This document shows positions 14,968-21,666 of a stretch of 32,271 nucleotides of DNA, one piece after another (position 1 is the first letter of the stretch; every line of letters begins with the position of its first letter). Source of the DNA: Pelagibacterales bacterium SAG-MED23 (GTDB lineage: Bacteria > Pseudomonadota > Alphaproteobacteria > Pelagibacterales > Pelagibacteraceae). The translations under genes and the position numbers were made by a program. Below the pieces are notes generated by a model. The model had not been told where the DNA came from, did not search any database, and worked only from the letters and a program-made list of their open reading frames with translations. The stretch is taken from positions 1-32,271 of the forward strand of contig JACWDU010000005.1 in NCBI GenBank assembly GCA_014653935.1, read 5' to 3'.

Positions 14968-16752
14968 TTGAATAAATATAGAACTCATACCTGCGGAGAA
15001 TTAACTAAGTTACATAAAGAAAAAGTAATTTCTTTATCTGGTTGGATTAACAAAAAAAGAGACCATGGAAATCTTTTATTTATAGATTTAAGAGATAACT
15101 TTGGAATTACACAATGCGTTATAGACAAAAGTAATGAAATTTTTAAGCAAATTGAAAAACTTTCATTGGAAACTGTAATTAAAATTACAGGAATGGTTAT
15201 AGAGAGATCAAATGAAACTATAAATAAAAATATTTCTACCGGTGAAATAGAGGTCAAAATTAATAATATTGATATTCTAGGTGAAACTAAGGAATTACCA
15301 ATGCCAGTTTTTTCTGATCAAGAATATGCTGAGGAAATTAGACTAAAGTATAGATTTTTAGACTTAAGAAGAAAAAAAATACATCAAAATATTATCTTAA
15401 GATCAAAAGTAATTTCATTTATTAGAAATGAGATGCAAAAACTAGGTTTTTTAGAATTTCAAACCCCCATATTAACTTCCTCGAGTCCAGAAGGCGCAAG
15501 GGACTTTCTTGTTCCAAGTAGATTAAATCCTGGAAAATTTTATGCTTTACCACAAGCACCTCAACAATTTAAGCAACTCATAATGGTGTCTGGTTTTGAC
15601 AAATATTTTCAAATAGCACCTTGTTTCAGAGATGAAGATGCAAGAGCAGATAGAAGTCCTGGAGAATTTTATCAATTAGATATCGAGATGTCTTTCATTG
15701 AACAAGAAGATGTTTTTGATGTGATAGAAACCTTATTTTTAAAATTATTTAAAACATTTAGTAATAAAAAAATACTTGATGCAAAATTTCCAAGAATTAC
15801 TTACGAAGATGCAATGCTTAAATATGGATCAGATAAACCCGATTTAAGAAATCCATTAGAAATTACAGATTTAACAAATATTTTTGTGAGAGAGGATGTA
15901 AAATTTGAAATATTTAAGAAATTAGTTAAAAATGGCTCAATAGTTAGAGCTTTAGTTACAAAAAATACAAAGGATAAACCTAGAAGTTTCTTTGATGGAA
16001 TTGATAAATGGGCAAAAGATCAAGGTTCGTCTGGTCTCGCGTATTTTACTTTGGAAAAAGAGGACAAGATCAGCGCGAAAGGACCAATTGGTAAATTTTT
16101 TTCAGAAACTTCATTGATGGAAATTATCAGTCAAACAAAGGCTAATATTGGAGATACTATTTTTCTTTCTTGTGGAAAAAAAGATGATGTAGAAAAATTA
16201 TTAAGTGTTGCAAGAAACAAAATAGCTGAAGATTTAGATTTAATTGATAATGAAATATTTACATTTTGTTGGATTGTTGATTATCCAATGTATGAGATTG
16301 ATGAAACAACCAAAAAAATAAAATTTAGTCATAATCCGTTTTCTATGCCACAAGGAGAAGTAAATAAATTAGATCTTTCTAATCCTTTAAATATTAAAGC
16401 TTATCAATATGATATTGTTTGTAATGGGATTGAGCTGTCATCGGGGGCTATAAGAAACCATGTTCCCGAATTAATGTATAAATTATTTGAAATTGCAGGT
16501 TATTCAAAAAAAGACGTTAATAGTAAATTTAGTGGAATGATAAATGCTTTGAGTTATGGAGCACCACCCCATGGAGGAATAGCGCCAGGAATCGATAGAA
16601 TTGTTATGCTTTTAGCAAATGAAAAAAACATAAGAGAAGTTACAATGTTTCCAATGAACCAAAATGCACAGGATTTAATGATGAATGCACCATCTGAAAT
16701 TTCAGATGATCAGTTAAAAGAGTTAAATTTAACTATTAAAAAGAAAAAATAA
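14968..16752 (+). CDS. aspS: Aspartyl-tRNA synthetase, TTG start, probably non-discriminating
   Basis: A class IIb synthetase that charges tRNA with aspartate. The 594 residues show the order expected of bacterial AspRS. The anticodon-binding OB fold is N-terminal (about 1-105). Then come the class II core with motif 2 FRDEDARADRSPGEF (about 220-234), a bacterial GAD insertion (about 285-420), and motif 3 GIAPGIDR with Arg544. The start is TTG at 14968, one base after the hda stop. No ATG precedes the conserved YRTHTCGEL. His33 in KKRDHGN occupies the position that is His in non-discriminating and Leu in discriminating bacterial AspRS, suggesting that it also charges tRNA-Asn, to be amidated by GatCAB. 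The gene ends directly against the next gene on the other strand. Confidence 0.96.
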   Translation: MNKYRTHTCGELTKLHKEKVISLSGWINKKRDHGNLLFIDLRDNFGITQCVIDKSNEIFKQIEKLSLETVIKITGMVIERSNETINKNISTGEIEVKINNIDILGETKELPMPVFSDQEYAEEIRLKYRFLDLRRKKIHQNIILRSKVISFIRNEMQKLGFLEFQTPILTSSSPEGARDFLVPSRLNPGKFYALPQAPQQFKQLIMVSGFDKYFQIAPCFRDEDARADRSPGEFYQLDIEMSFIEQEDVFDVIETLFLKLFKTFSNKKILDAKFPRITYEDAMLKYGSDKPDLRNPLEITDLTNIFVREDVKFEIFKKLVKNGSIVRALVTKNTKDKPRSFFDGIDKWAKDQGSSGLAYFTLEKEDKISAKGPIGKFFSETSLMEIISQTKANIGDTIFLSCGKKDDVEKLLSVARNKIAEDLDLIDNEIFTFCWIVDYPMYEIDETTKKIKFSHNPFSMPQGEVNKLDLSNPLNIKAYQYDIVCNGIELSSGAIRNHVPELMYKLFEIAGYSKKDVNSKFSGMINALSYGAPPHGGIAPGIDRIVMLLANEKNIREVTMFPMNQNAQDLMMNAPSEISDDQLKELNLTIKKKK

Positions 16753-17577
16753 TTATTTCTTTCCTTTAAGTTTTATTTTTATATCAGATAAATCTACTAA
16801 TTTCTTTTTATAATTACTTCTAACAAAACCCTTACTTGTAATGTCTTTTACTAATTTTAAGAATTGAGTTTTATCCTCAATGTTTTCATCTGTATCAGCT
16901 TCATCTAAAATTTCAGATCCACCTATAGAAGGAGTATGGGCAAGATCTTCTCTATTTAGATATGATATTGCTAATTCTCTAAATATATAATCGAGAATAG
17001 ATGTTGCGCTTAATATTCTGTCGTTTCCAAATACTTTTCCCGAAGGTTCAAATTTAGTATCTACAAAGGCATTTACAAACTCATCCAATGGCACTCCGTA
17101 TTGCAATCCAAGAGAAACTGCTATTGCAAAGTTGTTCATTGTTGCTTTTACTAATTCACCTTCTTTACTTGTATCAATAAATATTTCCCCTATTTTACCA
17201 TCTTCGTACTCACCTGTATGTAGGTATACTTTATGATCTCCAATTGATGCCTTTTGGATATATCCTTTTCTTCTGTCTGGCATACTAAACCTTCTACCAT
17301 TACTATCTTTAATATTTTTAGTTAGAATTTCTTGATTAATTTTAAGACTGTTTTTTTGTTCAGGTTGAGGAAGCTCATTTTCTACAACATTTATCTTGTT
17401 TTTTTCAATTTTTTCTAAATTTTTGGTTTTTCTGTTATCTAGTTTTACATCTAATATTTCAAATTTTCCGTCATCTCTTTTCTCTATATTTTGTATGTTT
17501 TTTTCATCAATATCATCTAGATAATGACTTACCTTAAAACTACAGGTGTAGTACGTCTCTACTAAATATTTTGCCAT
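16753..17577 (-). CDS. Stand-alone TSCPD-domain protein related to the C-terminal region of class II ribonucleotide reductase
   Basis: The 274-residue protein has a central block (about residues 99-214) that closely resembles the TSCPD region near the C-terminus of alphaproteobacterial NrdJ. Its segments are [50 protein letters not shown] and [14 protein letters not shown]. It has no reductase barrel, and no Cys-rich tail: the only cysteine is Cys12. The N-terminal 55 residues ([18 protein letters not shown] onward) form a separate small unit that I do not recognise. Residues 55-98 look like a charged linker. The ATG has a clear AAGGA site (17584-17588, 6 bases away). It is a single-gene unit between aspS and a divergent gene. 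Function is unknown. A nucleotide-sensing or reductase-partner role is inference only. Confidence 0.72.
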   Translation of the reverse strand: MAKYLVETYYTCSFKVSHYLDDIDEKNIQNIEKRDDGKFEILDVKLDNRKTKNLEKIEKNKINVVENELPQPEQKNSLKINQEILTKNIKDSNGRRFSMPDRRKGYIQKASIGDHKVYLHTGEYEDGKIGEIFIDTSKEGELVKATMNNFAIAVSLGLQYGVPLDEFVNAFVDTKFEPSGKVFGNDRILSATSILDYIFRELAISYLNREDLAHTPSIGGSEILDEADTDENIEDKTQFLKLVKDITSKGFVRSNYKKKLVDLSDIKIKLKGKK

Positions 17578-17583
17578 TTAATT

Positions 17584-17588
17584 TCCTT
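17584..17588 (-). promoter_or_regulatory. Shine-Dalgarno site of the TSCPD-domain gene
   Basis: AAGGA on the minus strand lies 6 bases before the ATG at 17577. It is one of the few clear ribosome binding sites in the window and fixes this start. Confidence 0.65.
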
Positions 17589-17593
17589 ATTTA

Positions 17594-17622
17594 TTTATAA
17601 AATTGAATCTTAATCATATAAT
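17594..17622 (+). promoter_or_regulatory. Candidate promoter for the NDUFA12-like/DUF2155 pair
   Basis: A perfect -10 hexamer TATAAT lies at 17617-17622 with TTTATA (17594-17599, 4/6 match to the -35 box) 17 bases upstream. Transcription would begin near 17629, leaving a leader of about 65 bases before ATG 17695. It sits in the largest gap of the window (17578-17694, 117 bases), which also must drive the minus-strand TSCPD gene. The gap is nearly all A and T, so the match could be chance. Confidence 0.38.
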
Positions 17623-17694
17623 GTATATAGAAATTTAAAATTTTAGTCTAATTTAATTTATACAATTTTAAATTGAAAAAAAAAATAAACTTTT

Positions 17695-18054
17695 ATGTTG
17701 ACAGTATTTAAGCAAATTTTTACCTGGTGGAATCAGCAGACGTTTGGAACAAGACTACAAATATTTTTTTTTGGAAAATTAGTTGGAGAAGACAAAAATG
17801 GAAATAAATATTATGAGAGTAAATCAGGAAGAAGATGGGTGATTTATAATGGTGAAGTTGAGGCATCAAAAATACCTAATGAATGGTATTCATGGATGCA
17901 TTACATGAATAATAAAATAGAAAATGATCATAATTTAAAAAAATATGCTTGGCAGAAAGAACATTTGCCTAACCAAACAGGATCAAGCAATTCTTACCAT
18001 CCCAAAAAATATAATAATGTTGTTAAAAAAAAATATAAAAGCTGGAAAAGTTAA
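17695..18054 (+). CDS. NADH:ubiquinone oxidoreductase accessory subunit, NDUFA12/B17.2 family
   Basis: Homologue of the mitochondrial complex I accessory subunit B17.2 (NDUFA12), which is also found in Alphaproteobacteria and sits on the peripheral arm. The 119 residues show the typical NDUFA12 run: QTFGTRLQIFFFGKLVGED, NKYYESKSGRRWVIYNGEVEASKIPNEW and the Trp-rich SWMHYM, then a C-terminal HLPNQTGSS and YHPK. There is no signal peptide, in line with a position on the cytoplasmic face. The main nuo operon is not in this window. A DUF2155 gene follows in a different frame and overlaps its 3' end, an arrangement common in Alphaproteobacteria. Confidence 0.92.
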   Translation: MLTVFKQIFTWWNQQTFGTRLQIFFFGKLVGEDKNGNKYYESKSGRRWVIYNGEVEASKIPNEWYSWMHYMNNKIENDHNLKKYAWQKEHLPNQTGSSNSYHPKKYNNVVKKKYKSWKS

Positions 18055-18421
18055 TTTTTTATTAATATCGGTTTTTAGTATTCTTATAATGAATAATATA
18101 CTTGCGGACACTATGCTAAAAAGTGAGACGATTGCAGAGTTAAGTGTTCTTGATAAGGTAAGTTCGAAAAATACAAATATTAAAGTTCAAATTGGAGAAG
18201 AATTTTCTTTTCAAAATTTAAGTATAAAAGTTATAAAATGTTATAATTCAGAATTTGATGATGATCCAGAAGTTACAGCTTACATGCAAGTAAGGGATAC
18301 CACAATGAAAAACAATGATAAAGTATTTGTTTTTAATGATTGGACATTTGCATCAAGTCCTTCTATTAGACCATTTGATCATCCAGTTTATGATGTTTGG
18401 TTAAAAAAATGCTATAGCTAA
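18017..18421 (+). CDS. DUF2155-domain exported protein
   Basis: The function of this family is not known to me. The frame is open from 17945, but ATG 18017 gives a more natural 134-residue protein: a Lys-rich N-terminus, a hydrophobic stretch (about residues 12-27), and a signal-peptide-like end at NNILADT. The overlap with the preceding gene is then 38 bases in another frame. The mature domain has the DUF2155 pattern: AELSVLDKVSSKNT, VIKCYN, VTAYMQVRD, and VFNDWTFASSPS through HPVYDVWLKKC. Two cysteines (in KCYN and near the C-terminus, KKCYS) could form a disulfide. The last 4 bases overlap the end of accC on the other strand. Start position is uncertain. Confidence 0.78.
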   Translation: MLLKKNIKAGKVNFLLISVFSILIMNNILADTMLKSETIAELSVLDKVSSKNTNIKVQIGEEFSFQNLSIKVIKCYNSEFDDDPEVTAYMQVRDTTMKNNDKVFVFNDWTFASSPSIRPFDHPVYDVWLKKCYS

Positions 18422-19755
18422 ATAACTTTTTCTTTATCTAACCAACTTACATTGAAGTTAGACGTTATAAATTTTTTATTATTAAGTAATACTTTATGCA
18501 GCTCTATTGTAGTTGTTATTCCATCGATCACAAACTCGTCAAGAGATCTTAACATTCTTTGAATTGCTTCTTCTCTGTTTCTTCCATGAGTTATTACTTT
18601 ACAAACCATGCTGTCGTAATAAGGTGTTATTTTATATCCTTGGTATATTGATCCATCAACTCTTGTTCTAAAGCCAGATGGTTGATGGCACATACCTATT
18701 TTTCCTGGTGAGGGTTGAAAATTATTACTTGGATCTTCAGCATTAATTCTACATTCTATGGCGTGGCCCCTAGGGTTTATATCACTTTGTTTTAAGGCTG
18801 TATCGCCTGAGAAAGCTATCCATATTTGCTCTTTAATTATATCAATTCCTGTAACCATCTCGGTTACTGGATGCTCAACTTGTACTCTAGTATTCATTTC
18901 TAAAAAGTAGAATTTTCCATCTTCATATATAAATTCAACTGTTCCAGCTCCTTCATATCCTATCTTGCTAACCATACTTACAGTTTTTTCAAATAGATCT
19001 TTTCTAATAGTATCATTTAAAACCGGACTAGGAGTTTCTTCTATAAGTTTTTGATGTCTTCGCTGAACAGAGCAATCTCTCTCGTGCAAATGAACAGTTC
19101 TATTCTTACCTGATAAAACTTGCACTTCTATATGTCTTGGATTTTGAAAAAATTTTTCAATATAAACTTCATCATTGCCAAAAAATTTTTTTGCTTCCTG
19201 CTTAGCTATTAAAAAAAGATTTTTAAACTCTTCTAACTTATTAACAATTTTCATTCCCTTTCCACCACCTCCACCAGATGCTTTTATTAAAACTGGAAAT
19301 CCTATCCTTTCACATATTTTTTTTGCTTCATTAATATCTTTGATACCACCTTCTGAACCATCTATTACTGGAAGCCCATATTCTTTAGCAACTTTTTTAG
19401 CTTCAATTTTATCTCCCATCATTTTTATTAAATTAGACGAAGGACCTATAAATTTTATATCATTTTCCTCTAATATTTTTGCAAACTCAAAATTTTCTGA
19501 TAAAAAACCATAACCAGGATGAACGGCTTCAGCATTTGTAAGTTCAACAGCTGACATAATTGCAGGAATATTTAAATAACTAAATGTTGGTTGATGGGGG
19601 CCCACACAAATGCTTTCATCAGCCAATCTTACATGCATGCTATCTCTATCTACATCTGAATGAATAGCTACAGTCGCAATACCCCATTCTTTACATGCTC
19701 TAATTATACGTACTGCTATTTCTCCTCTATTAGCTATAAGTATTTTTTTAAACAT
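18418..19755 (-). CDS. accC: Acetyl-CoA carboxylase, biotin carboxylase subunit
   Basis: Carboxylates the biotin on AccB using ATP and bicarbonate, the first half of malonyl-CoA formation. With ATG 19755 the protein is 445 residues and begins MFKKILIANRGEIA, the normal start. A longer frame from 19788 would run into accB and is rejected. Motifs in order: HPGYGFLSEN, the ATP-grasp glycine loop ASGGGGGKGM, HIEVQVL, ERDCSVQRRHQKLIEE, the metal/catalytic FLEMNTRVQVEHPVTE, and HAIECRINAEDP. It lies 4 bases after accB. Many Alphaproteobacteria have aat between DUF2155 and accC; here the two genes overlap at their ends. Confidence 0.97.
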   Translation of the reverse strand: MFKKILIANRGEIAVRIIRACKEWGIATVAIHSDVDRDSMHVRLADESICVGPHQPTFSYLNIPAIMSAVELTNAEAVHPGYGFLSENFEFAKILEENDIKFIGPSSNLIKMMGDKIEAKKVAKEYGLPVIDGSEGGIKDINEAKKICERIGFPVLIKASGGGGGKGMKIVNKLEEFKNLFLIAKQEAKKFFGNDEVYIEKFFQNPRHIEVQVLSGKNRTVHLHERDCSVQRRHQKLIEETPSPVLNDTIRKDLFEKTVSMVSKIGYEGAGTVEFIYEDGKFYFLEMNTRVQVEHPVTEMVTGIDIIKEQIWIAFSGDTALKQSDINPRGHAIECRINAEDPSNNFQPSPGKIGMCHQPSGFRTRVDGSIYQGYKITPYYDSMVCKVITHGRNREEAIQRMLRSLDEFVIDGITTTIELHKVLLNNKKFITSNFNVSWLDKEKVI

Positions 19756-19759
19756 TAAT

Positions 19760-20182
19760 TTAATCGAGAGTCGCGATAGTCTGACCAAACTCTACAGGCT
19801 GCCCATCTTCAACGCTAATTTTTTTTACAACTCCATCTAGCGGGCTTGGAACATGATTCATAGTTTTCATTGCCTCAACAATCATAACTGTATCTCCCTT
19901 TTTAATTTTTTGACCTATCTCTATAAATTTTTTACCACCTGGTTCTGGAGCCAGATAAGCAGTGCCAATTATTGGTGAAGTAATTTTTTTGGAGTTATCA
20001 ATTAAAATTTCTTCTTTTATAACTCTTTTTTCATTACCAGGTACTACAGTTTCAATATTTTTTGATAGTCTAGATTTTGAAACTTTTACTTTAACATCTT
20101 TTTCAGTATACTCTATTTCAGTAAGGTCAAATTCTTCTAAATAATCATTCAGTTCTTTAATAATGTTTTTATTAATTTTCAT
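19760..20182 (-). CDS. accB: Biotin carboxyl carrier protein of acetyl-CoA carboxylase
   Basis: Carries the carboxylated biotin between AccC and the AccAD carboxyltransferase. The 140 residues have an N-terminal helical part (about 1-30), a short Lys/Ser-rich linker (30-65) and the biotinyl domain (66-140). The biotinylated lysine is Lys106 in VEAMKTMN. The usual motif is EAMK followed by Leu or Met and then MN, so Thr107 is a mild variant. The thumb segment PEPGGKKF (80-86) is typical of bacterial AccB. The gene overlaps aroQ by 11 bases and precedes accC. Confidence 0.96.
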   Translation of the reverse strand: MKINKNIIKELNDYLEEFDLTEIEYTEKDVKVKVSKSRLSKNIETVVPGNEKRVIKEEILIDNSKKITSPIIGTAYLAPEPGGKKFIEIGQKIKKGDTVMIVEAMKTMNHVPSPLDGVVKKISVEDGQPVEFGQTIATLD

Positions 20183-20615
20183 TTTTTAATATTTCATGCA
20201 TAGAGTTTATGGCTAAAATATAACCATTTATTCCTAGACCACAAATTATACCAGTAACAACAGCACTTAAAAGGGACTTATGTCTAAAATCCTCTCTTTT
20301 GTAGATATTTGATATGTGAAGTTCTATAATAGGTTTTTTAAAAATACTTAAAGCATCTCTAATAGCTACTGATGTATGGCTGTATCCAGCGGCATTTATA
20401 ATAATTCCATCATGTGTTTTGCGAGCATCTTGAATAAGATTTACAATATCTCCTTCAATATTTGATTGTTTGATCTCTATATTGATATTTAAATCTTTTG
20501 CTCTATTAAGACAAATTTCTTCAAGATGTTTGTAGTCGTTGCTACCATATTGAGTTTGTTCTCTTTCACCTAATAGATTAAGGTTAGGACCATTAATTAT
20601 TATTAATTTACTCAT
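20172..20615 (-). CDS. aroQ: 3-dehydroquinate dehydratase, type II
   Basis: Dehydrates 3-dehydroquinate in the shikimate pathway. The 147-residue length is that of the dodecameric type II enzyme. Visible residues are INGPNLNLLGERE with the catalytic Arg18, Tyr23 in QYG, NAAGYSHTS with Asn75 and His80, and His100 in IELHISN. Flexible-loop and C-terminal motifs (KREDFRHKS, GINGYILAI) also fit. It leads the aroQ-accB-accC block, a common alphaproteobacterial order. Its start lies just 16 bases from the divergent thiS start. Confidence 0.96.
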   Translation of the reverse strand: MSKLIIINGPNLNLLGEREQTQYGSNDYKHLEEICLNRAKDLNINIEIKQSNIEGDIVNLIQDARKTHDGIIINAAGYSHTSVAIRDALSIFKKPIIELHISNIYKREDFRHKSLLSAVVTGIICGLGINGYILAINSMHEILKNEN

Positions 20616-20631
20616 TCGAACTTTATATTAT

Positions 20632-20850
20632 ATGAATAAAAAAAATAAAATAAAAATAGTAGTCAATGGTAAGCTTTTGACTGTAAACTTAAAATTTTCT
20701 TTAGAAAATCTTACAGAAAAGTTAAAAACACCAGTTAATAAAGTAGCAATAGAATTAAATGAGGAAATAGTTGATAAGAAAAAATTGAAAAAAATTTATC
20801 TAAAAAATAAAGATAAAATTGAAATTGTTCATTTTATAGGTGGCGGATAA
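20632..20850 (+). CDS. thiS: Sulfur carrier protein ThiS
   Basis: A ubiquitin-fold protein whose C-terminal glycine is adenylated and converted to a thiocarboxylate, giving sulfur for the thiazole half of thiamine. It is 72 residues long, and the C-terminus HFIGGG supplies the essential Gly-Gly end. The N-terminal strands (KIKIVVNGKLLTVN) and the VAIELNEEIV segment match the family. The stop overlaps the thiG start by one base (TAATG), so the pair is coupled. The partners thiF, thiO or thiH and thiC are not in the window, and no thiamine-pyrophosphate riboswitch fits in the 16 bases upstream. Confidence 0.93.
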   Translation: MNKKNKIKIVVNGKLLTVNLKFSLENLTEKLKTPVNKVAIELNEEIVDKKKLKKIYLKNKDKIEIVHFIGGG

Positions 20851-21623
20851 TGAAATTAGATATTTTGAAAATTGCAAATAAGAAATTCAAATCCAGGCTT
20901 ATAGTTGGAACTGGAAAATATAAAAATATGCAAGAGTGTGCAAAAGCTATAAAAATTTCAGGTGCTGAAATTGTTACAGTCGCTGTAAGAAGAGTTAATA
21001 TATCAGATAGGTCCAAACCTCTGTTGATGGATTATATTGACCCTAAAAAAATTATGTACTTACCCAATACTGCAGGATGTTTTACTTCTAAGGAAGCCTT
21101 AAGAACTTTAAGACTTGCAAGAGAAATCGGAGGTTGGAAAATAGTTAAATTAGAAGTTTTAGGAGATAAAAAAAATTTATTTCCTGATATGATTGAAACT
21201 CTAAAATCCACAGAGGTTTTAACAAAAGAAGGTTTTAAAGTAATGGTTTATTGTAATGATGATCCTCTTATGTGTAAAAGATTAGAAAATTCCGGAGCAT
21301 CAGCTATTATGCCATTAGCTGCTCCAATCGGATCTGGTCTAGGTATTCAAAATAAAACAAATATTAAAATTTTAAGATATCAAACAAAAGTTCCTTTGAT
21401 AATTGATGCTGGAATAGGTCAGGCTTCAGATGCAGTTGAAGCTATGGAGTTAGGTTGTGATGCGGTATTAATTAATACAGCGATTGCGAAAGCTAAAAAT
21501 CCTTTCCAAATGGCAGAATCAATGAAATACGCTGTATTATCAGGTAGAAAATCTTTTCTTTCTGGAAGTATAACCCCCAGTCTAAATGGGTCTCCTTCAT
21601 CTCCAAAAAAAGGACTAATCTAA
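20850..21623 (+). CDS. thiG: Thiazole synthase ThiG
   Basis: Builds the thiazole phosphate ring from deoxyxylulose 5-phosphate, dehydroglycine or its equivalent, and ThiS thiocarboxylate. The 257 residues fold as a TIM barrel. LIVGTGKY opens the barrel, LPNTAGC and TSKEALRTLRLARE follow, and Lys100 in WKIVKLEVLGD is the Schiff-base lysine. The phosphate-binding LAAPIGSGLGI and DAGIGQASDA segments and the C-terminal AMELGCDAVLINTAIAKA are all standard. It is the second gene of a two-gene unit with thiS. A T-rich gap of 43 bases separates it from the convergent RNase E/G gene. Confidence 0.97.
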   Translation: MKLDILKIANKKFKSRLIVGTGKYKNMQECAKAIKISGAEIVTVAVRRVNISDRSKPLLMDYIDPKKIMYLPNTAGCFTSKEALRTLRLAREIGGWKIVKLEVLGDKKNLFPDMIETLKSTEVLTKEGFKVMVYCNDDPLMCKRLENSGASAIMPLAAPIGSGLGIQNKTNIKILRYQTKVPLIIDAGIGQASDAVEAMELGCDAVLINTAIAKAKNPFQMAESMKYAVLSGRKSFLSGSITPSLNGSPSSPKKGLI

Positions 21624-21666
21624 TTTCTTTCTTTTAAAATTTTTTCTCTTTTTGAATTTAGATCTT

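Noticed and set aside
17945..18016. DUF2155 start at 17945
   Set aside because: It would overlap NDUFA12 by 110 bases and place a non-signal sequence before the signal peptide; ATG 18017 fits better.
19756..19788. Upstream start for accC
   Set aside because: The extra residues lie inside accB and precede the normal MFKKILIANRGE start.
20616..20640. Thiamine-pyrophosphate riboswitch before thiS
   Set aside because: Only 16 bases lie upstream of the start, far too few for the aptamer, and no part of its conserved core is seen.
21624..21666. Possible bidirectional terminator between thiG and rne
   Set aside because: The gap is T-rich but has no GC-containing stem; the short AT palindrome TTTTAAAA is not enough.
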